A stretch of 31,923 nt of DNA, taken from NCBI GenBank assembly GCA_003531155.1, contig DQHR01000044.1:1-31923 (forward strand). Direction: 5' to 3'. The position numbers and the translations under genes are program-made. The notes under the pieces were generated by a model. The model was given only the letters and a program-made list of their open reading frames with translations, was not told the origin of the DNA and made no database searches. Below, piece after piece: positions 17,035-24,623 of this stretch. This DNA is from Bacteroidales bacterium. Lineage in GTDB: Bacteria > Bacteroidota > Bacteroidia > Bacteroidales > Tenuifilaceae. Every line of letters begins with the position of its first letter. The first letter of the stretch is position 1.

Positions 17035-17895
17035 TTAAGCATATCCTTGTGTAGCAAAACTTCCAAGTATAAATATCTCCTGAGGAGTAACGCTTAAAAC
17101 AGGCATTGGCGATTTGCTGAGCATCTGTTGGGCATAGCTGCCCAAAACGAAGTTGCTAATGGACTTCGATTGCTCGGTCATAATGCTAATCATATCAGCA
17201 TTTACATCAAGAGCATATTCAATGGTAATGTCGGTAAGATTATCACCAACAAGGCTTGCGGTTTTATATGGAATTTTTAGACCATCGAGGTATTCACCAA
17301 TTTGTTTGGTATAGGCATTAAGTTTGCCAACTATCTCATCGGTTTGTAACGATGAAACAGCAACAATATGTATCTCGGCATCAAATGCTTTTGCAATTTC
17401 AGCGGTGAGGGGTACCTTTTGGCGAGTATCTAACGTAATATCAATCGGCATTACAATTTTCTTAACCTCGTGAGGAACCGAGCCATGGCGAATGGTTATG
17501 ACTGGTTGCTCAGTTGCCGAAACGATTTTAAATGCGTTGCTTCCAATAAAAAATTCTTCAAATCCAGAAGCACCATGGGTTGAACAAATTATTGCAGTGT
17601 TTTCAAAAGCCTCTGCTTGGTTAACTACTTCGCGGTAAATTTTACCTTTTTTTATAATGTAAGTTAGCTCTAAGCCTTTATTCAACTTTGAAGAATATTC
17701 CTCAATTAACTTTTCAAAGTTTAGCGTTGCTGCCTTATGTTCCTCCTCAAGCCCAATGCGACCCATTTCCGATACCGCTCGTTGAACATAAACCATTTGG
17801 ATATTGCTATTTAAGTGATTGGCAAAAATTAAGGCTAATCGTAAACCGTTTAGTGATTCTTTTGAAAAATCGATGGGAACAATTATATGTTTCAT
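17035..17895 (-). CDS. Universal stress protein, tandem UspA domains
   Basis: A 286-residue cytoplasmic protein made of two UspA domains (about 1-137 and 143-280). The first keeps the nucleotide-binding pattern G108-x2-G111 ... G118-S119 (GASGFEEFFIGS), so ATP binding is likely. The second has only a degenerate version (MTEQSKSISNFVLGSYAQQ) and probably does not bind nucleotide. Such tandem proteins are induced by starvation and other stresses; no precise role is known. It has its own promoter-like site with both halves and shares a bidirectional terminator with the membrane protein operon it converges on. Confidence 0.93.
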   Translation of the reverse strand: MKHIIVPIDFSKESLNGLRLALIFANHLNSNIQMVYVQRAVSEMGRIGLEEEHKAATLNFEKLIEEYSSKLNKGLELTYIIKKGKIYREVVNQAEAFENTAIICSTHGASGFEEFFIGSNAFKIVSATEQPVITIRHGSVPHEVKKIVMPIDITLDTRQKVPLTAEIAKAFDAEIHIVAVSSLQTDEIVGKLNAYTKQIGEYLDGLKIPYKTASLVGDNLTDITIEYALDVNADMISIMTEQSKSISNFVLGSYAQQMLSKSPMPVLSVTPQEIFILGSFATQGYA

Positions 17896-17928
17896 GGCTT
17901 ATGAGTTTAAATTTGAAGAGTTTCTTAG

Positions 17929-17959
17929 CAAATGTAGCTAGTTTGTACGAAGTTATCAA
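17929..17959 (-). promoter_or_regulatory. Bacteroidota-type promoter for the universal stress gene
   Basis: Read on the minus strand: TTG (17957-17959), 20 bp, TACATTTG (17929-17936). Both halves fit the Bacteroidota pattern and would start the mRNA about 25 nt before the ATG at 17895. Confidence 0.65.
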
Positions 17960-17993
17960 GGATAATCAATTAAACGTAATTTCATTTATATTA

Positions 17994-18035
17994 TTCTTTG
18001 TATGCTTTGCGAAATCTTAGCGAACTTTGCGGTAA
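17994..18035 (+). repeat. Periodic CTTTGCG-type intergenic repeat
   Basis: Four imperfect units in a row: CTTTGTATG, CTTTGCGAAAT, CTTAGCGAA, CTTTGCGGTAA, with a period of about 9 to 11 bp. It lies in the 187-bp divergent region between usp and ispG. I recognise the pattern from intergenic DNA of other bacteria, but could not compare it here. Its function is not known. Confidence 0.6.
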
Positions 18036-18082
18036 CATTGAATGTTAATTCAAAATCTTTTACTTTGTAAAAAACTTTGGCT

Positions 18083-19942
18083 ATGCCGGATTACAGATAT
18101 TGCGAAAGCTTAACTCAATTCAAAAGGTTAAAAACACCAACTGTTTCCATTGGAGGAATTTTATTGGGTAAGGAATATCCCGTTCGGGTACAAACAATGG
18201 CAACAACAAGCACCAACGATACTTTATTAACCGTTAATCAGTGTATTCGTGCTGTTGAGGCTGGAGCGGAGTTGTTTAGGATTACTGCGCCAAGTATTAA
18301 AGAAGCAAAGAATCTGGAAGCGATAAAAAGAGAACTTCTTAAAAAAGGATTTTCTGTTCCTCTTGTTGCAGATATACACTTTAACCCCGATGTTGCTTTG
18401 GAAGCAGTCATGTTTGTTGAGAAGGTTCGAATAAATCCAGGTAATTATGCCGATCCGAGAGCAAAGTTTCAAAAGGTTGATTACTCTGATAAAGAATATG
18501 CTGAGGAGCTATTAAAAGTTCAGGAGCGATTTATTCCTTTGCTTGATTTATGCAGAAAACGAGGTGTTGCCATAAGAATAGGCGTGAATCATGGCTCGTT
18601 ATCTGATCGTATTATGAGTCGCTATGGCGATACACCAGAAGGCATGGTTGAGTCAGCAATGGAGTTCATTAGTATTTGCCATAGGCAAAATTTCAAGAAT
18701 GTTGTAATTTCCATGAAAGCAAGCAACACTAGAGTGATGGTACAATCAACGCGATTGCTTGTAAATAGAATGCTAGCTGAGAATATAGTTTACCCGCTTC
18801 ACCTTGGAGTTACCGAGGCAGGCGAGGGTGAAGATGGAAGAATTAAATCTGCTGTAGGCATTGGTTCCCTTTTAGCAGATGGAATTGGTGATACAATTCG
18901 TGTTTCTCTTACAGAGGAACCAGAGATTGAAATACCTGTGGCAAAAAAACTAACTGGTTATTTTGAGAAACGGATAACAAGTCCTTCAATTCCAGAAATC
19001 AATGAACTGCCATATAATCCGTTTTCATATAATCGACGAAAAACGAAAAAGATTGATGAAATTGGTAGTACAACGCCTCCTGTTGTAATTGCCAATTTAT
19101 CAAAGTTTGATAAAATAGGATACAGCGATTTGCTTGATTGGGGTTGGAGTTTTGATGTTTCTGAAAAGAAATGGAGCAGGAACGAACAGGCTGCAGATAA
19201 GTTCTACTTTGGGAAACGAGATATAGCTCTAATAGAATGTAAAGAGCAGCTTCCTATTATTTCAATCAATAATAATTCAGATTACGTTTTTGTTGATCAA
19301 AATAGTCTTACCATCGATAAGATTCAATGGTTAAAGGCGAACCCCAATCTTATCCTTGTCTTATCAACATTAAACACTAATGGCTATGCCGACCAGCGTT
19401 CTGTTTTTATAAGGTTGATGAACGCGGGAATTGAAAATCCTGTTGTTATTGAACGTGACTATAGTGATGTTGATGTTGAGTTATTTCAACTAAAATCATC
19501 TGCAGATATTGGAGCATTGATGATTGATGGTCTGGGCGATGGCGTAATGATTACTGCTCAAAATATCCCGTCAAAGGTTATCTGTACAACATCATTCTCA
19601 ATTCTTCAAGCATCACGAACCCGAACAACAAGAACCGAATTCATTTCTTGTCCCGGTTGTGGTAGAACGTTATTCAACTTACAGGAAACCGTTGCAAAAA
19701 TAAAAGAGGCAACGAGTCATCTTAAAGGGTTAAAGATTGGTATAATGGGCTGTATCGTCAATGGACCAGGCGAAATGGCCGATGCCGATTATGGGTATGT
19801 AGGTATGGGAAATGGAAGAGTATCATTATATAAAGGTAAGATAATTATGAAAAAAAGCATACCTGAAAACATTGCAGTTGAGGAGCTAATCAAACTAATC
19901 AAAGAAAATGGAGATTGGCGAGAAAAAAGAGTTGTAAGTTGA
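18083..19942 (+). CDS. ispG: 4-hydroxy-3-methylbut-2-enyl diphosphate synthase, long form
   Basis: IspG (GcpE) converts methylerythritol cyclodiphosphate to HMBPP in the MEP isoprenoid pathway using a 4Fe-4S cluster. The N-terminal TIM-barrel part opens with PTVSIGGILLGKEYPVRVQTM and has PLVADIHFNPDVAL and KVRINPGN. The C-terminal part holds the cluster ligands C523, C526 (SCPGCGRT) and C557 (MGCIVNGPGE), plus E564, with spacing nearly that of the short enzymes. Between about residues 295 and 510 is the large insertion domain found in Bacteroidota, Chlamydiae and plant enzymes, so 619 residues is normal for this type. The frame opens at a TTG at 18077, but the ATG two codons later (18083) is the better start. 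A TTG-N20-TACTTTG site at 18038-18067 may be its promoter. Confidence 0.97.
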   Translation: MPDYRYCESLTQFKRLKTPTVSIGGILLGKEYPVRVQTMATTSTNDTLLTVNQCIRAVEAGAELFRITAPSIKEAKNLEAIKRELLKKGFSVPLVADIHFNPDVALEAVMFVEKVRINPGNYADPRAKFQKVDYSDKEYAEELLKVQERFIPLLDLCRKRGVAIRIGVNHGSLSDRIMSRYGDTPEGMVESAMEFISICHRQNFKNVVISMKASNTRVMVQSTRLLVNRMLAENIVYPLHLGVTEAGEGEDGRIKSAVGIGSLLADGIGDTIRVSLTEEPEIEIPVAKKLTGYFEKRITSPSIPEINELPYNPFSYNRRKTKKIDEIGSTTPPVVIANLSKFDKIGYSDLLDWGWSFDVSEKKWSRNEQAADKFYFGKRDIALIECKEQLPIISINNNSDYVFVDQNSLTIDKIQWLKANPNLILVLSTLNTNGYADQRSVFIRLMNAGIENPVVIERDYSDVDVELFQLKSSADIGALMIDGLGDGVMITAQNIPSKVICTTSFSILQASRTRTTRTEFISCPGCGRTLFNLQETVAKIKEATSHLKGLKIGIMGCIVNGPGEMADADYGYVGMGNGRVSLYKGKIIMKKSIPENIAVEELIKLIKENGDWREKRVVS

Positions 19943-19959
19943 CATATTCAGGTTGTTAT

Positions 19960-19993
19960 GACCTTTCAGCGTTCAAAGAACCTGAAAGTGTCT
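19960..19993 (+). repeat. Dyad-symmetric intergenic repeat, copy 1
   Basis: A 34-bp element with arms CTTTCAG and CTGAAAG around a 12-bp centre, framed by GAC and GTC. It begins 17 bp after the ispG stop. A second copy (27 of 34 positions identical, the arms almost fully) lies at 21415-21448, just after the next gene. It may be a REP-like element or a weak processing or termination hairpin; no T run follows. Confidence 0.7.
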
Positions 19994-20056
19994 GTAAAGA
20001 AGAGGAATTTAAAAAAACTATATAACTTAGCACCTGCTGTTTCAAAACCAATTTAC

Positions 20057-21409
20057 ATGGCAAAGATTCTTGTTGTTGACGACGATTCCACTTTTTGCAT
20101 CATGCTCAAAACCTTTCTTACCAAGAAAGGTTTCGAGGTGAAAGAAGCATTTTCATTCGATGAAGCTGTTCGCTTAATTCATTCAAATGGTTTTGATGTT
20201 CTCCTTTCAGATTTTCGTTTGCCAGAGGGTAGTGGAATGGAATTATTGGCTGAGGCCAAGCAAAAGTCTTCTGATACTGTTGTAATTCTAATGACAGGGT
20301 ATGCCGATATACGTATTGCAGTAAGCGCTATTAAAAAAGGTGCATACGAGTATGTTACTAAACCCATTAACCCCGATGAAATTCTTCTTACTATAAATAA
20401 TGCGCTTAAGGCTAGGGGTAAAACTTCTGTTGAGAATGAGAATACTGAAGCAAAAGCGATCGCTAAAAAGTTTATAAATGGTATAAGTGCTCAGGCAAAG
20501 CAGGTAAACGATTATATTAATATTGTTGCACCAACCAATCTTTCGGTTATCATTCAAGGCGATAGTGGAACGGGAAAAGAGTATGTTGCACGTGAAATTC
20601 ATAGGGAGAGCAAGCGAAATAAAAAACCGTTCATTGCTATTGATTGTGGTGCATTATCCAAAGAGTTGGCAAGTAGCGAGTTTTTTGGACACCTCAAAGG
20701 ATCATTTACTGGTGCAATATCAGATAAAATTGGGCAATTTGAAGCTGCAAATGGCGGAACGCTTTTCCTCGACGAGATTGGGAACCTTCCTTATGATGTT
20801 CAGGTTAACCTTCTTCGAGCCATTCAGGAGCGAAAGGTTAAAAAGATTGGTAGCAGCAAGGAGGTTGAAGTCGATGTACGACTTATTGCTGCATCTAATG
20901 ATGATTTGATTGAAGCCGTTAAGCGTGGCGATTTTCGAGAAGATCTTTACCATCGACTTAACGAGTTTACCATAAATATTGCATCGCTTAGTGAACGAAT
21001 AAGTGACTTAACTATTTTTGCAAACCATTTTTTACAATTAGCCAATCATGAGTTGGGGAAAGCCATTAAAGGGTTCGATCAGCAGGTTGAAGATGTGTTT
21101 ATGAGATACTCTTGGCCAGGAAATATCCGCGAGCTTAAAAATGTAATCCGCAGGGCTGTTTTGCTCGAGAAAGGTGATTTTATTACTGTTCAAACATTAC
21201 CTTCTGAACTCTCTTATAGAGATGAAACAAGTACAAAAGCCTCGAAACCGATAGAAAATCTTCGCGATTCAAAAGAGCGAGCCGAGCAACAGTTAATCGT
21301 TTCAACTCTCGAGAAGGTTCGGTTTAATAAAAGCAAAGCGGCACAGTTGCTTAATATTGATCGTAAAACGCTATATAACAAGATGAAGCAATACGGGATT
21401 GATTATTAA
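20057..21409 (+). CDS. Sigma-54-dependent response regulator (NtrC family)
   Basis: A 450-residue transcription activator. The receiver domain (1-120) has the acidic pair D8-D9, phospho-acceptor D52 (SDFRLPEGSG), T80 and K102. The AAA+ domain (about 140-375) has Walker A GDSGTGKE (168-175), the sigma-54-contacting loop as GSFTGA (215-220; Ser replaces the usual Ala) and Walker B TLFLDE (D239, E240). The C-terminal Fis-type helix-turn-helix is NKSKAAQLLNIDRKTLYNKMKQYG. The frame is open back to an ATG at 19958, but that adds 33 non-conserved residues and overlaps the dyad repeat; MAKILVVDDD at 20057 is the true start. No sensor kinase gene is in the window, so its partner is elsewhere. Targets are unknown. 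Confidence 0.95.
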   Translation: MAKILVVDDDSTFCIMLKTFLTKKGFEVKEAFSFDEAVRLIHSNGFDVLLSDFRLPEGSGMELLAEAKQKSSDTVVILMTGYADIRIAVSAIKKGAYEYVTKPINPDEILLTINNALKARGKTSVENENTEAKAIAKKFINGISAQAKQVNDYINIVAPTNLSVIIQGDSGTGKEYVAREIHRESKRNKKPFIAIDCGALSKELASSEFFGHLKGSFTGAISDKIGQFEAANGGTLFLDEIGNLPYDVQVNLLRAIQERKVKKIGSSKEVEVDVRLIAASNDDLIEAVKRGDFREDLYHRLNEFTINIASLSERISDLTIFANHFLQLANHELGKAIKGFDQQVEDVFMRYSWPGNIRELKNVIRRAVLLEKGDFITVQTLPSELSYRDETSTKASKPIENLRDSKERAEQQLIVSTLEKVRFNKSKAAQLLNIDRKTLYNKMKQYGIDY

Positions 21410-21414
21410 ATAAA

Positions 21415-21448
21415 GACCTTTCAGGGTTAGTCGAATCTGAAAGCGTCT
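21415..21448 (+). repeat. Dyad-symmetric intergenic repeat, copy 2
   Basis: Same 34-bp layout as the copy at 19960: GACCTTTCAG, a 12-bp variable centre, CTGAAAG then CGTCT. It begins 5 bp after the stop of the response regulator gene. The centre has diverged while the palindromic arms are kept, as expected for an element whose hairpin matters. Confidence 0.7.
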
Positions 21449-21610
21449 TGAATCAAAAGCAAAATTTAGCCTGTGTTTAAAGAAATTAATAGAGAGCTCT
21501 TTTTGAAATTTATACTTTGCCATTTTAATGATATACATCATCCAATAATATTGCATTCAAAAAATGCTTTAATTTGTATCAATTATCAATCTTTATAAAT
21601 TCAAAAGGAT

Positions 21611-22513
21611 ATGAGATATAGTTCAATTACCACTCGTTGCTTACAATTGATGGCAACAATCCTTTGTATGCTATTTATCAGCAATTCAATAATTGCACAA
21701 AATCGTGCTCCTCAAAATATTAGAAGAGTAACGGTTACTTTCCAATATGTAGTTGAAAATGGAAAAAGAACAGAAACAGTTTTCCCAATATATCAGGAAT
21801 TGTTCGATTCCCTAGGTCGATGCCATACTGAAATAGAGTGGAGTTTGACCGATCATTATCCGCATAATTTTTCTTGGAATACATTTAATGGTAAGCAAAA
21901 AGTTTTAGCTGAATTTTATCTCAATGAAAAATTAAATACAATAGAAGAATTTACCTATAATAAGGATAGTTTACTTGCTAAAAGAGTTGTTAAAAATGTT
22001 AGTCCAACTGATACTATACTATCTTTAACTTATAGTTATAAATACGATTCCAATAGGAATCCTATTGAAATAATTGCTATGTCCGCAAAAGGGAAAAAAG
22101 TATATATATCAAAATCAACCTACAATTCAAAAGGTAAAGAACTGACTAGAAAGGTGAAAGTTAAGGACAAGTTTACTCCTCAAGATTCAATAATAAGCCT
22201 CTTATCTGTACCTATTTACGATTCTATAGGCCGGTTGGCGAGCGAGCAACGCACTATTAAAAAACTCGATAAAACAACAACTAAAGTTACAATCAAATAT
22301 TCATACGATAAAAACAACAATCAGATAGGTGTTCTTGTCCTAAACGAAAAAGGGAAACAAGTTAGCCGAGAGGTTAGAGAATACCAATTTAGCAGAAACA
22401 GACTATCTCTTATCAATTACTTCAATAGCAATGATGTTCTGGTTAAATTCATTACCAAGCGCTACGAGATTTATCGCACCAATGATCGCAAGGTTAGGGA
22501 AATAGAATATTAG
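21611..22513 (+). CDS. Secreted protein with RHS/YD-like repeats, function unknown
   Basis: A 300-residue protein with a signal peptide (basic start, hydrophobic LQLMATILCMLFISNSIIAQ, likely cleaved after the Ala before Gln30). The mature part is beta-rich with recurring pieces such as YKYDSNRNPIEIIAM, TYNSKGKELTRKV, KYSYDKNNNQIGVLV and EYQFSRNRLSLINY. These resemble degenerate YD/RHS-type repeats, each giving a beta hairpin around a Tyr and an Asn/Gly turn. No catalytic motif, no type IX C-terminal domain and no lipobox are visible. It stands alone: about 200 bp after the regulator gene and 700 bp before the next gene. A periplasmic or outer-membrane-facing location is expected; function is unknown. 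Confidence 0.8.
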   Translation: MRYSSITTRCLQLMATILCMLFISNSIIAQNRAPQNIRRVTVTFQYVVENGKRTETVFPIYQELFDSLGRCHTEIEWSLTDHYPHNFSWNTFNGKQKVLAEFYLNEKLNTIEEFTYNKDSLLAKRVVKNVSPTDTILSLTYSYKYDSNRNPIEIIAMSAKGKKVYISKSTYNSKGKELTRKVKVKDKFTPQDSIISLLSVPIYDSIGRLASEQRTIKKLDKTTTKVTIKYSYDKNNNQIGVLVLNEKGKQVSREVREYQFSRNRLSLINYFNSNDVLVKFITKRYEIYRTNDRKVREIEY

Positions 22514-23216
22514 CTAAAAACTCGACATTAAAATTATTAATTTAAGGTCTAAAGATCTTTATTCATCGTGAATTAACTCTGATTTTCTTCAGAGTTACCA
22601 AATTCCTTTGCCCCAAAATATTGAAATCACCATTCCCGATTTCGTACCTCATATTTGCTATAATAATTATTAGCATCAGATAATCAATTATATATGTTGG
22701 TTGGCAGCATTATTGATAGGTATGCTAACCATGTTCTTTGATGACCGAAAGCGGAAATTTTTATAGAATTAAAAATTGTTTTGCTACCGAAAACTCTTTT
22801 TAATGAAGTGTAACCTTGCTATTTAGTATTCATTTTGGCTCTGTATGTTGTGAAAATATCCGAATACAAATTCTTAAACAAGATTTATGATAGATAAAAT
22901 AAGAGGGTTCGCAAAGAAATATTTCCGTTTATCATGCTAATAAAGACGTTTATCAAGAAAATGGTTTAAATCATCTATTAGTGTGTTAACCTTATTTCCG
23001 AGTCAACGTATCAACTGTTAACAATGTGTTAATAATTTTTATACATGCAATGCGAAATTTAGTAGTAACCGAAGATTGGATTACGAACCCCATACAAGAT
23101 GGAAAGCCGCCATAATGCGAATTCTTGTATTGATTAGTACTTATGCCGAAAGGTCAATTTTGAAAACAAAAAACAAAAAAATAAACTTAATTTTTTAAAT
23201 TTTAAACAAACAAGCT
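22514..23216. other. 703-bp region without a convincing gene
   Basis: No ORF with sensible start, length and composition was found on either strand. It holds an 8-bp hairpin (22574-22581 with 22590-22597, loop 8 nt) downstream of the secreted-protein gene but without a T run, three GTTAA motifs (22984-23032), and an 8-bp inverted repeat ATACAAGA/TCTTGTAT (23092-23099 with 23123-23130) about 90 nt before the next ATG. A short stretch in one frame (about 22687-22767) reads like a hydrophobic tail, WLAALLIGMLTMFF, and could be a gene remnant. No complete promoter match was found. Confidence 0.6.
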
Positions 23217-24191
23217 ATGAAAAAATCGACTCTCATGAAACTGGCGCTTACCCTAGTGGCCATTTTTGCAATTATGGGTGCACAGGCTCAAACTTACCCT
23301 GCTGCTATTCAAGACCCAGCACATGCTAATGCGCTTAACTATGTGCAAAATACAGAAACAACTTACCAAACTACTGGATTAGGATTAACTCTTTATGTTG
23401 CACCAGATCCCGTATATAGCCCATTATATAATGGTGTTGGTTCCGTTGGTATTAATGCTTCATCGCAATGGCGTTGGGTATGGGGTGCAGACTTTGCAAC
23501 TGGTACACAAATTAAAGATTGGACTACTCTCGAAAACTATTGTGCGATACCTGCTGGTATTTTACCTGCCGCAGGAAGTACTTTAAGCGTTTGGGTTGCT
23601 GAACGTCAGGCTGCTGCTTGTGCCGATGCAACTGGTAGAAATCATATTATTACTGTTCTACCACGCCCTACAGCTATATTGGACGGAGCAAACACAAATA
23701 CCGATTGGTCTGTAGCTGCTACAAATGTTTTCTATCGTTGTGGCGATGGGTATGTTGATAATCTTATACCTACTTTCACTGAAGCGGGAGCTCCTTATGA
23801 TGCATATGCTTATACCATTACTGTTACCAGAACAGGTTTTGATGCTACAGGAGCTATTGTTGTTCCTCAGACTGATGTTACAGCAACCTTTGGTGCTCCT
23901 TTAAATAGATTAGCAACAGTTGGTGCTGGTGGTTTCGTTGCAAGTACAACTCAGGCGTTAATCCCTTCAAATATGGTTTACGTTCAAAATGTAGGTGTTA
24001 ACGTAAGAACTAGGTATACCTTTACTCTTGCTACTGTAGCTTCAAGAGCGTCAACTCTTTCTTACTATAGAGCAAATATTGCTAATGCATTTTATGCAGA
24101 AGGTGGTGCTGATGATGTTGTTGTTTATTGGTTAAATCTTCCTCCAGTTACTGGACCTATCTATCATATACCTAACAGTTTTAACTTATAG
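23217..24191 (+). CDS. Small alanine/threonine-rich secreted protein of a type IX surface module, unknown function
   Basis: A 324-residue protein with a clear signal peptide (MKKSTLMKLALTLVAIFAI then MGAQAQ, cleavage likely after AQA). The mature part is beta-rich, high in Ala, Thr and Val, poor in Lys, with a few aromatic positions (WRWVWGADFATG) and several Cys. Base composition is visibly less AT-rich than the flanking non-coding DNA, and GCT dominates for Ala, as in a strongly expressed gene. The C-terminus reads VTGPIYHIPNSFNL and stops. The IPNSF piece looks like the first strand of a type B CTD (compare IPAAFTPNGDG in the next gene), but the rest of that domain is absent and is not present in other frames after the stop. 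Its long leader, structured 3' end and position before a type B CTD protein and PorP/SprF suggest a surface-structure component. I do not recognise the family. Confidence 0.75.
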   Translation: MKKSTLMKLALTLVAIFAIMGAQAQTYPAAIQDPAHANALNYVQNTETTYQTTGLGLTLYVAPDPVYSPLYNGVGSVGINASSQWRWVWGADFATGTQIKDWTTLENYCAIPAGILPAAGSTLSVWVAERQAAACADATGRNHIITVLPRPTAILDGANTNTDWSVAATNVFYRCGDGYVDNLIPTFTEAGAPYDAYAYTITVTRTGFDATGAIVVPQTDVTATFGAPLNRLATVGAGGFVASTTQALIPSNMVYVQNVGVNVRTRYTFTLATVASRASTLSYYRANIANAFYAEGGADDVVVYWLNLPPVTGPIYHIPNSFNL

Positions 24192-24219
24192 TAGGTTGGT
24201 AATGATTGTAAATCAAAAA

Positions 24220-24278
24220 ACACCAGAAACTAACAGTTTGAATCCAAAAGGTATTAAACAAGTGCTAGTTTAAGGTGT
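24220..24278 (+). repeat. Imperfect inverted repeat in the 3' region of the secreted-protein gene
   Basis: ACACCAGAAACTA (24220-24232) faces TAGTTTAAGGTGT (24266-24278): 11 of 13 positions pair, with a 33-nt loop. It starts 29 nt after the stop codon and lies directly before the terminator hairpin, so the mRNA would end in two consecutive stems. Confidence 0.5.
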
Positions 24279-24285
24279 ACTTCAC

Positions 24286-24322
24286 AACCCTGACAGGGTT
24301 TTAATGCCCTGTCAGGGTTTTT
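24286..24322 (+). terminator. Rho-independent terminator
   Basis: Perfect 13-bp stem AACCCTGACAGGG (24286-24298) with its complement at 24307-24319, 8-nt loop, then a T run to 24322. It separates the 324-residue secreted protein from the type B CTD gene, so the small gene can be transcribed at a different level. Confidence 0.88.
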
Positions 24323-24623
24323 AAAAACCAGTTCTTTAAATTGTATCTAGTTGTAATGGCTAAGCCAAAACATTGAAGTGCTAAAGAGATATGCTGAACT
24401 ATTAAAACAAAGTAATTAAGATTAGCAAAGCATACCTGTTTAGTAGCAATTTTTTTAGCATAATGCAACAGAGAGACAATTGAAAATATGGGATTTGATT
24501 AAAGAGTTCAATTCCATATAGATCCAAATTAATAAAAGAGCAAAATATTTTTTAGCAATAATTAATCGTCATGGATTTTCAACTTAAGACGAATGGAGTA
24601 AGGATTGCATAAATAGGAAAAAA
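24323..24623. other. AT-rich non-coding region before the type B CTD gene
   Basis: About 300 bp behind the terminator with no ORF worth reporting. I found no complete TTTG/TAnnTTTG promoter pair here. The sequence AGGAAAAAA directly before the TTG start at 24624 is a possible ribosome binding site. Confidence 0.5.

Noticed and set aside
19958..20056. 33-residue N-terminal extension of the response regulator
   Set aside because: Receiver domains start at MAKILVVDDD; the extension is encoded by the dyad repeat.
22692..22728. Similarity between GTTGGCAGCATTATTGATAGG and coding DNA near 16013-16040
   Set aside because: Short and low-complexity hydrophobic coding pattern; no flanking similarity, so taken as chance.
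22514..23216. Possible insertion-sequence remnant
   Set aside because: No terminal inverted repeats, target duplication or transposase-like peptide seen.
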